From Ruminococcus sp. (GTDB lineage: Bacteria > Bacillota > Clostridia > Oscillospirales > Ruminococcaceae): a DNA stretch of 64,000 nucleotides. Position 1 is the first letter of the stretch. Each line of letters begins with the position of its first letter. Below are positions 52,143 through 61,004 of this stretch, piece after piece. Location of the stretch: positions 1 through 64,000 of the forward strand of contig SVNU01000002.1 in the NCBI GenBank assembly GCA_015066715.1. Direction: 5' to 3'. The notes below the pieces were generated by a model, which was not told where the DNA came from, did not search any database, and saw nothing but the letters and a program-made list of their open reading frames with translations. The translations under genes were made by a program, and so were the position numbers.

Positions 52143-55100
52143 TTATTCTTCACCATAAAGCTTTGAAAGACGAACGAGGTAATCATATCTGTCCTTAGCA
52201 TTTTCAAGAGCCTGATCAAAGAGTCTTTCAGCTCTTTCTGGGTTCTGACGAGCAAGGGCATTGTAACGAACTTCGCCCATGAGGAAGTTCTTGTATTCGT
52301 CTGTATTCGGAGCCTTTGAATCCATGATGAATGGGTTCTTACCTTCAGCCTTGAGCTGTGGGTTGTATCTGTAAAGGTGCCAGTAACCAGCCTGAACAGC
52401 CTTCTTTTCTTCTGCCATTGATGTACCCATACCAGTCTTGATACCGTGGTTGATACATGGAGCATAACCGATAATGATTGAAGGACCGTTGTAAGCTTCA
52501 GCTTCAGCGATAGCCTTGATACACTGATTCATGTCAGCACCCATAGCAATGTGTGCAACATAAACATAACCGTAGCTCATTGCAATACCGGCAAGATCCT
52601 TCTTCTTAACTTCCTTACCAGCTGCTGCGAACTGAGCGATAGCACCTGTTGGAGTTGACTTAGAAGACTGACCGCCTGTATTTGAGTAAACTTCTGTATC
52701 GAATACGAAGATGTTAACGTCTTCACCTGAAGCGATTACGTGGTCAAGACCGCCGAAACCGATATCGTAAGCCCAGCCGTCACCACCGAAGATCCACTGT
52801 GACTTCTTTCTGAGGTGATCCTTGTTTGCGAGGATTGCCTTAGCATCGTCACATCCGCAGTTTTCAAGTGCTGCTACGAGCTTTTCTGTTGCAGGTGTAT
52901 TTGCATTACCGTCTTCGAGAGTGTCAAGGTATTCAGCGATAGCTGCCTTTACATCTTCCTTTTCAGCCTTTTCAGCAAGTGCCTTAACCTGAGCTACTAC
53001 TCTGTTTCTGAGAGTCTTCTGACCGAGGAACATACCGTAACCAAATTCAGCATTGTCTTCAAAGAGTGAGTTGGACCATGCAGGACCCTGACCCTTCTTG
53101 TTGAATGTATATGGTGTAGAAGGTGCGCTACCGCCCCAGATTGATGAACAACCTGTTGCATTTGCAACGAACATTCTGTCACCGAATAACTGTGTAATAA
53201 GCTTTGCATAAGGTGTTTCACCACAACCTGCACATGCACCTGAGAATTCGAGCATTGGCTGCTTGAACTGTGAACCCTTAACTGTTGTTGCCTTGAACTT
53301 AGCAGCAACTTCAGGCTTTTCGTCAATTGTAAGACCGTATTCAAATGCTTCCTGTGCATCAAGCTGTGAAGCGAGTGGTTCCATAACGAGAGCCTTGTTT
53401 TTAGCAGGACATACGTTAGCACATGAGCCACAGCCTGTACAGTCAAGGGCTGAAATTGTCATTGTGAACTTAATGCCTTCCATAGCCGGCTTGAAGTCAA
53501 CAACCTTCATGCTTGCAGGAGCATTAGCAGCTTCTGCTTCGCTGAGTGCTACCGGTCTGATAACAGCGTGTGGACATACATATGCACACTGGTTACACTG
53601 GATACAGTTTTCAGGAATCCACTGTGGAACCTTAACTGCAATACCTCTCTTTTCAAATGCAGCACTACCCTGTGGGAATGTACCGTCAGGCATATCCTTG
53701 AATGTTGAAACAGGGAGTGTGTCACCCTTCTGAGCATTACATGGAATCTGAATGTTGTTTACATAGTCAGCGAGAACCTTGTTGTCGCAGTTAACTGAAG
53801 CCATACCCATCTGAGTATCAGCAGCGTCAGCCCATGAAGCAGGAACTTCAATCTTAACGATGTTCTGGTGACCTGCATCAATAGCATTCCAGTTCTTTTC
53901 AACAATATCCTGACCCTTCTTACCGTAAGAAGCTTCAGCAGCGTCCTTCATGTACTTAACAGCATCTTCAAAGTCAATGATGTTAGCAAGCTTAAAGAAT
54001 GCAGACTGGAGAATTGTGTTGATTCTTGTACCCATGCCTGTTTCTTCACCAAGCTTTACACCGTTGATTGTGTAGAAGTTGATGTTATTCTTAGCAATAT
54101 ATCTCTTAACCTGTCCAGGGAGGTTCTTTTCAAGACCTTCCATATCCCAGATTGTGTTGAGAAGGAATACACCGCCCGGCTTGATGTCTGAAACCATATC
54201 ATACTTGTCGATATAGCTCTGGTTGTGACATGCTACGAAGTCAGCCTTGTTGATAAGGTATGTTGACTTGATAGGTGACTTACCGAAACGGAGATGTGAA
54301 ACTGTTACACCGCCTGACTTCTTTGAGTCATATGAGAAGTAAGCCTGAGCATAAAGGTCAGTGTGGTCACCGATGATCTTGATTGAGTTCTTGTTGGCAC
54401 CAACTGTACCGTCTGAACCAAGACCCCAGAACTTACATGATGTTGTACCAGCAGGAGCTGTATCATCACAAGCAACTGAATCAAGTGAGAGGTTTGTAAC
54501 GTCATCCTTGATACCGATTGTGAACTTCTTCTTTGAATCATTCTGGAATACAGCGATGATCTGTTCAGGAGTTGTATCCTTTGAACCAAGACCATATCTT
54601 CCTGAGAATACAGGTGTGTTGTTGAACTTAGTATCCTTAAGTGCTGCAACAACGTCAAGGTAAAGAGGTTCGCCGAGTGCACCTGGTTCCTTTGTTCTGT
54701 CAAGAACTGAAATTCTCTTAACTGAATCAGGAATAGCAGCAACAAGCTTGTCAGCTACGAATGGTCTGTAAAGTCTAACCTTAACAAGACCGTACTTGCC
54801 GCCCTTAGCGTTTAAGTAATCAATTGTTTCTTCAATTGTATCGTTAACTGAACCCATAGCAACAATTACGTGTTCTGCATCAGCAGCACCGTAGTAGTTG
54901 AAGAGCTGGTAGTTTGTACCAATCTTAGCGTTAACCTTGTTCATGTAGTCTTCTACAACTGCAGGCATTGCATCGTAATATGGGTTACATGCTTCTCTTG
55001 CCTGGAAGAAGATATCAGGGTTCTGAGCAGTACCTCTGAGTACAGGATGTTCAGGATTGAGCGCTTCGTTACGGAAACGGTTAACTGCATCCCAGTCTAC

Positions 55101-55682
55101 GAGTTCCTTTAAATCTTCATCATCCCATGTTTCAATCTTCTGGATTTCATGAGAAGTTCTGAAACCATCGAAGAAGTGAAGGAATGGCACTCTGCCTGTG
55201 AGAGATGCAAGGTGTGAAATAGCACCGAGATCCATAACTTCCTGTGGGTTTGTTGAACAAAGCATAGCATAACCTGTCTGACGACATGCATATACGTCAG
55301 AGTGGTCGCCGAAAATGTTCAGAGCGTGTGAAGATACACAACGTGCTGAAACGTGGATTACTGATGGAATAAGCTCACCGGCAATCTTGTACATGTTAGG
55401 GATCATAAGAAGAAGACCCTGTGATGCTGTGTATGTAGTTGTGAGAGCACCTGCTGAAAGTGAGCCGTGAACGGCACCTGCAGCACCTGCTTCAGACTGC
55501 ATTTCAACAACCTGTACAGGCTGTCCGAATAAGTTCTTCTTGTCCTTTGCTGCCCACTGGTCTGTTACTTCAGCCATTGGTGATGACGGTGTAATAGGGA
55601 AAATTGCCGCAACTTCTGTAAATGGGTATGATGCCCAAGCAGCAGCGTTGTTACCGTCCATGGTTTTCATTTTTCTTGCCAT
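52143..55682 (-). CDS. nifJ: pyruvate:ferredoxin (flavodoxin) oxidoreductase
   Basis: A single-chain, 1179-residue PFOR that splits pyruvate to acetyl-CoA, CO2 and reduced ferredoxin, the key anaerobic catabolic step. Domains in order: pyruvate-binding (YPFTEVAAIFPITPSSPMAE), central CoA region, two 4Fe-4S ferredoxin motifs (CIQCNQCAYVCP near 700 and CTGCGSCANVCP near 755), and the TPP domain (GGDGWAYDIGFGGLDHV and VYSNTGGQSSKSTP, then proximal-cluster Cys in SGACAGCGETPY). AGGAGGATAAATCCA precedes the ATG. It is monocistronic. Confidence 0.98.
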   Translation of the reverse strand: MARKMKTMDGNNAAAWASYPFTEVAAIFPITPSSPMAEVTDQWAAKDKKNLFGQPVQVVEMQSEAGAAGAVHGSLSAGALTTTYTASQGLLLMIPNMYKIAGELIPSVIHVSARCVSSHALNIFGDHSDVYACRQTGYAMLCSTNPQEVMDLGAISHLASLTGRVPFLHFFDGFRTSHEIQKIETWDDEDLKELVDWDAVNRFRNEALNPEHPVLRGTAQNPDIFFQAREACNPYYDAMPAVVEDYMNKVNAKIGTNYQLFNYYGAADAEHVIVAMGSVNDTIEETIDYLNAKGGKYGLVKVRLYRPFVADKLVAAIPDSVKRISVLDRTKEPGALGEPLYLDVVAALKDTKFNNTPVFSGRYGLGSKDTTPEQIIAVFQNDSKKKFTIGIKDDVTNLSLDSVACDDTAPAGTTSCKFWGLGSDGTVGANKNSIKIIGDHTDLYAQAYFSYDSKKSGGVTVSHLRFGKSPIKSTYLINKADFVACHNQSYIDKYDMVSDIKPGGVFLLNTIWDMEGLEKNLPGQVKRYIAKNNINFYTINGVKLGEETGMGTRINTILQSAFFKLANIIDFEDAVKYMKDAAEASYGKKGQDIVEKNWNAIDAGHQNIVKIEVPASWADAADTQMGMASVNCDNKVLADYVNNIQIPCNAQKGDTLPVSTFKDMPDGTFPQGSAAFEKRGIAVKVPQWIPENCIQCNQCAYVCPHAVIRPVALSEAEAANAPASMKVVDFKPAMEGIKFTMTISALDCTGCGSCANVCPAKNKALVMEPLASQLDAQEAFEYGLTIDEKPEVAAKFKATTVKGSQFKQPMLEFSGACAGCGETPYAKLITQLFGDRMFVANATGCSSIWGGSAPSTPYTFNKKGQGPAWSNSLFEDNAEFGYGMFLGQKTLRNRVVAQVKALAEKAEKEDVKAAIAEYLDTLEDGNANTPATEKLVAALENCGCDDAKAILANKDHLRKKSQWIFGGDGWAYDIGFGGLDHVIASGEDVNIFVFDTEVYSNTGGQSSKSTPTGAIAQFAAAGKEVKKKDLAGIAMSYGYVYVAHIAMGADMNQCIKAIAEAEAYNGPSIIIGYAPCINHGIKTGMGTSMAEEKKAVQAGYWHLYRYNPQLKAEGKNPFIMDSKAPNTDEYKNFLMGEVRYNALARQNPERAERLFDQALENAKDRYDYLVRLSKLYGEE

Positions 55683-55752
55683 TGGATTTATCCTCCTAAT
55701 TTATACAAATTATTGGAATTATGTTATAAAAAGACACATAACTTCAACATTA

Positions 55753-55781
55753 ATAATAACATAATTATACGATTTTGTAAA
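55753..55781 (-). promoter_or_regulatory. promoter of nifJ
   Basis: TTTACA (55776-55781), 17-base spacer, TATTAT (55753-55758) on the minus strand; other -10-like runs are present nearby (TATAAT at 55764-55769). Confidence 0.5.
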
Positions 55782-56016
55782 TACCCTTTTTGTAAAATTC
55801 CATTATTTTCGACATGTTGTTTAATAAAATCGTTAAAGTTTCGTCAAAGTTGCTATTACATTACGTTTACGCCGAAAGCCTTCGTTTTTTCGACATAATT
55901 CAGCAAATTCTGGTAATCCGCAATCACCTTTTAATATAAAATCAACAAAATATCTTTCAGCAAATTAGGCAAATTCCCAAAAATAATCTATTTTTAGAAA
56001 ATTTTCGGATTTTTTG

Positions 56017-56045
56017 TTGACGATTAGCGGTTTTTAGTGTATAAT
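56017..56045 (+). promoter_or_regulatory. promoter of a predicted small RNA
   Basis: TTGACG (56017-56022), 17-base spacer, TATAAT (56040-56045) on the plus strand, with no ORF downstream before a strong terminator. Confidence 0.7.
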
Positions 56046-56051
56046 ATTGTT

Positions 56052-56170
56052 AGTGTTAAATAACAAGATTATTTACACTCGTTTTGTTGTCTCCTTTCTT
56101 TTGTTCTACACATATTTATTTTCTCTTTTTTAAACTTTCCCGGGTAACGTAAACCCGGGATTTTCTTTTT
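56052..56170 (+). ncRNA. predicted CU-rich small RNA
   Basis: About 119 bases between a near-consensus promoter and a strong terminator, without an ORF. The 5' part folds into a hairpin (GTGT-AAATAA with TTATTT-ACAC, 56053-56078). A long unpaired pyrimidine-rich segment follows, containing GTCTCCTTTC (56089-56098), which is complementary to Shine-Dalgarno sequences. The layout (5' hairpin, open CU-rich region, 3' terminator) is typical of trans-acting regulatory RNAs. No known family was recognised. Confidence 0.55.
56138..56170 (+). terminator. intrinsic terminator of the predicted small RNA
   Basis: Stem TCCCGGGT / ACCCGGGA, 7-base loop, then TTTTCTTTTT. Confidence 0.9.
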
Positions 56171-56215
56171 ACAAAACAAAACTCGTTTGCATCAATTGTA
56201 AACGAGTTTTTATTT

Positions 56216-56427
56216 CTATCTTGGATACGGCTTTTTCTCATCTGTAAGCCCAACAATATAATCTATGCTTGTATCAAAAATTTCAGCAAGAGCAATCAAC
56301 TGATCAATGGTCGGATAACGAAGTCCTCTTTCAATTTTTGAATAATCACTCTGGTCAATTCCTATTTTCATCTGTATCTGAAGCTGTGTCATGCCTTTTC
56401 CTTTCGGAGTTCCCTGATACGTTTCAT
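56216..56427 (-). CDS. XRE-family regulator with a one-base frameshift
   Basis: A small helix-turn-helix regulator. ATG 56427 with AAAGGAG upstream encodes MKRIRELRKEKA and stops; the normal continuation GMTQLQIQMKIGIDQSDYSKIERGLRYPTIDQLIALAEIF (shown in part: SKIERGLRYPTIDQL) lies in the next frame. One added A in the A-rich run near 56395-56400 would fuse them into a textbook Cro/CI-type protein of about 70 residues. In the given sequence, the second frame can start at ATG 56392, overlapping the TGA as ATGA with AAAGGAAAAGG upstream. Mutation, programmed or coupled translation, and sequencing error are all possible. Confidence 0.8.
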
Positions 56428-56470
56428 GTTTATGCTCCTTTACCAAAATTATATATTATAATTATGGCAT

Positions 56471-56508
56471 ATTGACCTATTGACAAATAGGTTTATTTGA
56501 CCTATTAA
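56471..56508. promoter_or_regulatory. putative XRE operator overlapping a plus-strand promoter
   Basis: Three related half-sites (TTGACCTATT at 56472-56481, AATAGGT at 56486-56492 in opposite sense, and TTGACCTATT at 56497-56506) surround a plus-strand promoter TTGACA (56480-56485), 17 bases, TATTAA (56503-56508). It is placed between the XRE gene and a tiny plus-strand ORF, as expected for an autoregulated operator. Confidence 0.55.
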
Positions 56509-56531
56509 TATTATAACAAAGGAGATACGAT

Positions 56532-56603
56532 ATGTTTTGTCAGAAATGCGGTATGCTTTTTTGTATACCGCATTTCTCATATATTCAGCAAATCTTTTTT
56601 TAA
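56532..56603 (+). CDS. possible 23-residue zinc-ribbon-like leader ORF
   Basis: ATG 56532 has AAAGGAGAT upstream and encodes MFCQKCGMLFCIPHF..., opening like the N-terminus of zinc-ribbon proteins (CxxCG) but stopping after 23 codons. The mRNA folds into a perfect hairpin (GAAATGCGGTAT with ATACCGCATTTC, 56542-56576) within the ORF. It may be a remnant or a regulatory peptide. Confidence 0.35.
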   Translation: MFCQKCGMLFCIPHFSYIQQIFF

Positions 56604-56641
56604 CAAGAAGTCCGCAGTATTTACTGCGGACTTCTTGTTTT
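56604..56641. terminator. strong hairpin terminator
   Basis: Perfect 14-bp stem CAAGAAGTCCGCAG / CTGCGGACTTCTTG (56604-56617/56624-56637) followed by TTTT on the plus strand. It lies between the plus-strand mini-ORF and the end of the minus-strand ATPase gene. Confidence 0.75.
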
Positions 56642-56673
56642 AAAGAGAAAATTTTATGAAATAAAACTTGCAA

Positions 56674-57795
56674 TTAGTTAATGATTGTTTCCTCTGTATC
56701 CTTATCAAAGAGATGAATTCTGTTAGGATCAATAGCAACCTTGATAACATCACCTGTCTTAGCTGTTGAACGTGGTGAAACTCTTGCTGTGAGTGGTGTA
56801 CCTTCACATGTGAGGTAAAGGTATGTTTCAGCACCCATCATTTCTGTAATGTCAACGTTACATGTAATAATACCTGTTGTTGCGTTTGAAAGATACATTT
56901 CTTCATCGTGAACGCTTTCAGGACGAATACCAAGTGTAACTTCCTTATCAAGGTACTTGTCAAGAACAGGTGAAACCTTTGATTCAGGAATTTCAACTGT
57001 AAACTTGTTTGTAGCTGAACCAAATTCAACAACATACTTTGAAATTGTCTTCTTGAGTACAGCATCGATAAAGTTCATCTGTGGAGAACCTAAGAAGCCG
57101 GCAACGAACTTGTTGCATGGACGTTCATAAAGAGCCTGTGGAGTATCTGTCTGCTGGATGATACCATCCTTCATAACAACGATTCTGTCACCCATTGTCA
57201 TAGCTTCTGTCTGGTCATGTGTAACATAAATAAATGTTGTTCCGAGCTTTAAGTGAAGCTTTGCAATTTCTGTTCTCATCTGTGCACGAAGCTTAGCATC
57301 GAGGTTTGAAAGAGGTTCGTCAAGAAGGAATACCTTTGGTGAACGAACAAGCGCACGACCTAAAGCAACACGCTGACGCTGACCACCTGACATAGCTTTA
57401 GGCTTTCTGTCAAGAAGATGTGTAAGGTCGAGAATCTTTGCAGCTTCCTTAACCTTGGCATCGATTTCATCCTTAGGAACCTTTCTGAGCTTAAGACCGA
57501 ATGCCATATTATCGTAAACTGTCATATGTGGATAAAGAGCATAGTTCTGGAAAACCATCGCAATATCTCTGTCCTTAGGTGCAATGTCATTTACAAGGCG
57601 ATCGCCGATGTAAAGCTCACCGTCAGAAATTTCTTCAAGACCGGCAATCATTCTGAGTGTTGTAGACTTACCACAACCTGATGGGCCGACAAGAATGATA
57701 AATTCCTTATCTATGATTTCTAAGTTAACATCCTTAACAGCGTGAAAACCGCCAGGATATCTTTTGTTAATGTGACGTAATGATAAACTTGCCAT
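56674..57795 (-). CDS. multi-sugar ABC importer ATPase (MsmX/UgpC type)
   Basis: A 373-residue CUT1-family ATPase powering oligosaccharide importers. Walker [11 protein letters not shown], signature [15 protein letters not shown], Walker [17 protein letters not shown] and switch [11 protein letters not shown], with a C-terminal TOBE/OB regulatory domain (about 240-365). No permease or binding-protein genes are near, so it is probably a shared ATPase serving several transporters, as MsmX does. AGGAGGAATTGGTA precedes the ATG. Confidence 0.95.
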   Translation of the reverse strand: MASLSLRHINKRYPGGFHAVKDVNLEIIDKEFIILVGPSGCGKSTTLRMIAGLEEISDGELYIGDRLVNDIAPKDRDIAMVFQNYALYPHMTVYDNMAFGLKLRKVPKDEIDAKVKEAAKILDLTHLLDRKPKAMSGGQRQRVALGRALVRSPKVFLLDEPLSNLDAKLRAQMRTEIAKLHLKLGTTFIYVTHDQTEAMTMGDRIVVMKDGIIQQTDTPQALYERPCNKFVAGFLGSPQMNFIDAVLKKTISKYVVEFGSATNKFTVEIPESKVSPVLDKYLDKEVTLGIRPESVHDEEMYLSNATTGIITCNVDITEMMGAETYLYLTCEGTPLTARVSPRSTAKTGDVIKVAIDPNRIHLFDKDTEETIIN

Positions 57796-57860
57796 ATTAC
57801 CAATTCCTCCTAAGTGAATATAATTCCGCTAACCTGATTTGAGATTAACTTACATATAAT

Positions 57861-57889
57861 ATAATACCAAATTTTTAACATCTATTCAA
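57861..57889 (-). promoter_or_regulatory. promoter of the MsmX/UgpC-type gene
   Basis: TTGAAT (57884-57889), 17-base spacer, TATTAT (57861-57866) on the minus strand; its -35 lies inside the 3' end of the upstream pseudouridine synthase gene. Confidence 0.65.
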
Positions 57890-58690
57890 GTCGTTATTTT
57901 CACAAACTTCGCTTTGTTTGTTTATCCAATATGACGAAAAATTTTGAACAATGCGACTGTAAACGACCTCAAAACAAGGTTGTTTCAACAGTTTTTCAAC
58001 ATCTTTGTGCATTATCTCCATATACTCGCCAGCACCCAGTTTTACGGGAATTTCAAGGCTGCCCATCTGTATTCTCTGAAGCTTTACAACTTTATTTTCA
58101 ACAGCAGCAAACATCCGTTTTACCTGATGAAATTTCCCTTCACATATTTCCAGAAGCGCCGTATTTTCGTCTGCCTCAAAGGGTTTTACCACTGCCGGAA
58201 GGCAAACCTCACCGCCGTCTATTTCTATACCTTGTTTAAACTTTTGAATATATTCATTTTTAAAAGTTTCGGCAAGTTTTACAATATAATATTTCGGTAT
58301 ATGGCTTTTCGGAGAAAGAATTTTATGACTTAATTCACCATCATTTGTTATAAAAACCATTCCCACAGTATCCTTGTCAAGCCTTCCTGCCGGAAATATA
58401 TCCTTGCGCCTGTCCTTTTCATCAAGGAGCTCCATAATAGTCTTTTCCTTTTTATCCTCGGTAGCACATACATATCCCTGCGGCTTGTTGAGTATCATAT
58501 AAACTTTTTCACGGTAAGCAATCTTTTTTCCGTCCAGAACAATTTCCGAAAGCTTTGTATCAATTTTAAGACTTCCGTCACGTATTGGTTTACCGTCGAG
58601 TAAAATTTTATTTTTTGACAGAAGCTTTTTTATTTCGCTTCGTGTAAGACTTGTCTGTGTAGACAAAAACTTGTCAAGCCTGATTGTCAT
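57875..58690 (-). CDS. RsuA-family pseudouridine synthase
   Basis: A 271-residue 16S rRNA pseudouridine synthase. S4 RNA-binding domain first (RLDKFLSTQTSLTRSEIKKLLSK), then YMILNKPQGYVCA, the catalytic Asp in AGRLDKDTVGMVF, and the C-terminal GKFHQVKRMF. The last 35 residues or so (from about 237) exceed the family length and run into the promoter of the next gene, suggesting loss of an earlier stop codon. ATG follows GAAAGGAATTG. Confidence 0.93.
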   Translation of the reverse strand: MTIRLDKFLSTQTSLTRSEIKKLLSKNKILLDGKPIRDGSLKIDTKLSEIVLDGKKIAYREKVYMILNKPQGYVCATEDKKEKTIMELLDEKDRRKDIFPAGRLDKDTVGMVFITNDGELSHKILSPKSHIPKYYIVKLAETFKNEYIQKFKQGIEIDGGEVCLPAVVKPFEADENTALLEICEGKFHQVKRMFAAVENKVVKLQRIQMGSLEIPVKLGAGEYMEIMHKDVEKLLKQPCFEVVYSRIVQNFSSYWINKQSEVCENNDLNRC

Positions 58691-58750
58691 AAAACAATTC
58701 CTTTCTGCATTTATTTATACTAACACCATGTTTTAAAAAGGAGAAATCCA

Positions 58751-59173
58751 ATGAGTTTAGCAAAAAAAATATTTATTATTGTCGGCGCACTTTTTGTCTG
58801 CATTATCCTTTTTCTTGTCTGCTTCAAAAAACACAGTAATCCTGTAAAACAGAATATCATACTCAAGGACAGCTACGCCCGTGAAGCATACCTGAACCTG
58901 AAGGGCTGGGATGTGGATTTAATCAGCGGCAGCAGCATAAGAATCCCCGAAAGCTTTGAAGGGATATATTCAACTTATGCAGAGATTCAGAAAAAACAAA
59001 ACCTTCCTCTTGAAAGCTATAAAGGAGAAACGGCAGAACGCTTCCTTTACAAAGTAAACAATTACAACGGAGATTATGATGTTTACGCCGAACTTTTAAT
59101 CTCCGGCAATGAGCTTGTTGCCGCTGCACTTATCCAACAGACTCCCGACGGTTTTATAAAGGAATTATATTGA
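58751..59173 (+). CDS. membrane-anchored small protein, DUF4830-like
   Basis: A 140-residue protein with one N-terminal transmembrane helix (about 5-26) and an extracytoplasmic domain. The segment DSYAREAYLNLKGWDVDLISGSSIRIPESF and VYAELLISGNELVAAALIQQTPDG (in part: YLNLKGWDVDL, VYAELLISGNEL) resemble the DUF4830 family of Clostridia; function unknown. GGAGAAATCCA precedes the ATG. It is divergent from the rsuA-type gene and ends in a bidirectional terminator. Confidence 0.75.
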   Translation: MSLAKKIFIIVGALFVCIILFLVCFKKHSNPVKQNIILKDSYAREAYLNLKGWDVDLISGSSIRIPESFEGIYSTYAEIQKKQNLPLESYKGETAERFLYKVNNYNGDYDVYAELLISGNELVAAALIQQTPDGFIKELY

Positions 59174-59198
59174 AAACGGACGCATCTGCGTCCGTTTT
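59173..59198. terminator. bidirectional terminator
   Basis: Perfect stem AAAACGGACGCA / TGCGTCCGTTTT between two convergent genes. Confidence 0.88.
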
Positions 59199-59201
59199 GA
59201 A

Positions 59202-59594
59202 TTAATGAATAAGATTTAAGAAACCGCCTATAAAGGGAAGTTTTTTCGCTTTACCCTGTACTGCTGTAACTACTCCTATAACGATATACGCCAAAATCGC
59301 AACAGAAACAATTGCAGAAATAATATCAGGCACAAAATTCCTGAGAATCGGCATAAATCCAAATACAGCGCACAATACCGAACGTGCAACCCCGAGGGCT
59401 ATAGCAGCAATAGTCAGGATAAGTCCCTGATTTGCATGGAATTTTGCAAAAGGTGAATTTGAAGCGCCAAGAAGCGGTACAAGAAACAAAACCGGAATAT
59501 AGCCTATAGCCGACACAACTTTATTCTGCTCTATGTCATTTGTATCGAAATTTCCGGTTGTATCCTCAGTTTCAAAAAAATTATTATTGCTCAT
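59202..59594 (-). CDS. Tic20/DUF4870-like membrane protein
   Basis: A 130-residue protein with a polar acidic N-terminus (1-22) and three to four membrane helices. KVVSAIGYIPVLFLVPLL, SPFAKFHANQGLIL and the C-terminal GKAKKLPFIGGF are typical of DUF4870/Tic20-like small membrane proteins. Function is unknown in bacteria. GAGGTAATC precedes the ATG. Confidence 0.8.
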   Translation of the reverse strand: MSNNNFFETEDTTGNFDTNDIEQNKVVSAIGYIPVLFLVPLLGASNSPFAKFHANQGLILTIAAIALGVARSVLCAVFGFMPILRNFVPDIISAIVSVAILAYIVIGVVTAVQGKAKKLPFIGGFLNLIH

Positions 59595-59687
59595 ATAAGA
59601 TTACCTCTTTTCTGTCTGTATCTTTTCTTTATAATATCATAATCATTTTTATATTTCCATAAATAATTATGCATTTTGTAAGATTGT

Positions 59688-60179
59688 CTATATTTTATTC
59701 TTTTCACAGCATGAATTTGTGCAAAACTTCCTGCTGCCGTCAAGTTCAGATATTGCATTTACAAACTCATCTATGTCAGCAAAATCCTTGTAAACAGAAG
59801 CAAAACGAATGTATGCAACATCATCAATCTTTTTCAGATGCTCTAATATTATATCACCTATCTCAACAGTTGAAATCTGTGAAACCATTTTATTTGCACA
59901 GCTGTTTTCAATTTCATCAGCAATATTTTCAACCTGATGAGCGTTTACAGGTCGTTTCTTTATTGCGGTAAAAACCCCTCTTATAACCTTGTTTCTTTCA
60001 AAAGGTTCAACACTTCCATCCTTTTTCAGCACCATAAGAAGGGGGGTTTCGGCAGTTTCAAAGGTTGTAAACCTATGCCCGCATTCCGTACATCCCCGAC
60101 GGCGTCTTATTTTATTCTCCATGGGACGTGAATCAATAACCTTTGTTTCCTCAAATCCGCATGACGGACATTTCATCAA
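59688..60179 (-). CDS. nrdR: transcriptional repressor NrdR
   Basis: A 163-residue repressor of ribonucleotide reductase genes. N-terminal zinc ribbon (CPSCGFEETKVIDSRP, and CTECGHRFTTFE), then an ATP-cone domain (VLKKDGSVEPFERNKVIRGV). Length is slightly above the usual ~150-155. GGGGGTAAT precedes the ATG. No NrdR box is apparent nearby; targets lie elsewhere. It is probably co-transcribed with the upstream isomerase gene (13-base gap). Confidence 0.96.
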   Translation of the reverse strand: MMKCPSCGFEETKVIDSRPMENKIRRRRGCTECGHRFTTFETAETPLLMVLKKDGSVEPFERNKVIRGVFTAIKKRPVNAHQVENIADEIENSCANKMVSQISTVEIGDIILEHLKKIDDVAYIRFASVYKDFADIDEFVNAISELDGSRKFCTNSCCEKNKI

Positions 60180-60192
60180 ATTATTACCCCCT

Positions 60193-60996
60193 TCAGCTAT
60201 TTACTGCCTCTGCCATATGAGACAGCATATTGTAATTTTCAACCAAATCCGATATACCATTAAAATTATTGCGGTAAAGCTCAAGTATCACCGAGCAGTC
60301 AGGGCTCAGCTGCGAAAGAAGATTGAAAAGCTGCTTTACATTGAATCTGCCCTTCCCTATCTGCAGGCAGTCGCCCATTTCACCATGGTCGCTCACATGT
60401 ACATGCACAACCTTTTCTCTCAGCGTCTTTATTATGTCAAAGCTGTTTTCGCCTGCTCTGACTGCCTGCTTTGTGTCAAGGACAAATTTGGCATCATCCT
60501 GCATCAGTTCTGCCATACGGCTCATAAACTCAAGAGAACCACCCTGACATACAGAAATGTTTTCCTGCGCTACGGTTATCCCAAAGCTTTTTCCCGTTTC
60601 AACAAGCTTTGAGTAGCTTTCACAGTATTTTTCAGCCGGAAGCTGTGTAATCTTTTTGTTCCCATGAAAAACAAAAACTTCAGCTCCGATTATATTCATA
60701 GCATTAAAATATTTTTTATAATATTCCAGAGCATCCTCAATCCTTCTCTGATACCCCGAAAAAAACATCATAGGCTCAAGGGAATACGTATATGAATGCA
60801 AAGCGCAGCAGGTCACCTCAAAGCGCTTAAGAGTATCTGCAATTCCGTTCATATATGTTTTTGAAAGCTCACAGTCGGTATTCACATAAATTTCAATATG
60901 ATTAATTCCGTTAACCGCTAGATCATATACTGCTTCCTCAAGCAGCTTCGGGTAAAGACATGCTGTCGATACTCCTGCTTTAATCACAACCTGCAC
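60193..60996 (-). CDS. sugar phosphate isomerase/epimerase-like TIM barrel
   Basis: A 267-residue AP-endonuclease-2/xylose-isomerase-like barrel. Metal-binding residues are in AVNGINHIEIYV, HSYTYSL, VFHGNK, VAQENIS, FVLDTKQAVRAG and VVHVHVSDHGEMGDCL. It might act on a sugar or inositol derivative, but the substrate cannot be assigned. It lies 9 bases after tatD and 13 before nrdR. Confidence 0.87.
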   Translation of the reverse strand: MQVVIKAGVSTACLYPKLLEEAVYDLAVNGINHIEIYVNTDCELSKTYMNGIADTLKRFEVTCCALHSYTYSLEPMMFFSGYQRRIEDALEYYKKYFNAMNIIGAEVFVFHGNKKITQLPAEKYCESYSKLVETGKSFGITVAQENISVCQGGSLEFMSRMAELMQDDAKFVLDTKQAVRAGENSFDIIKTLREKVVHVHVSDHGEMGDCLQIGKGRFNVKQLFNLLSQLSPDCSVILELYRNNFNGISDLVENYNMLSHMAEAVNS

Positions 60997-61004
60997 CTCC
61001 CTCT

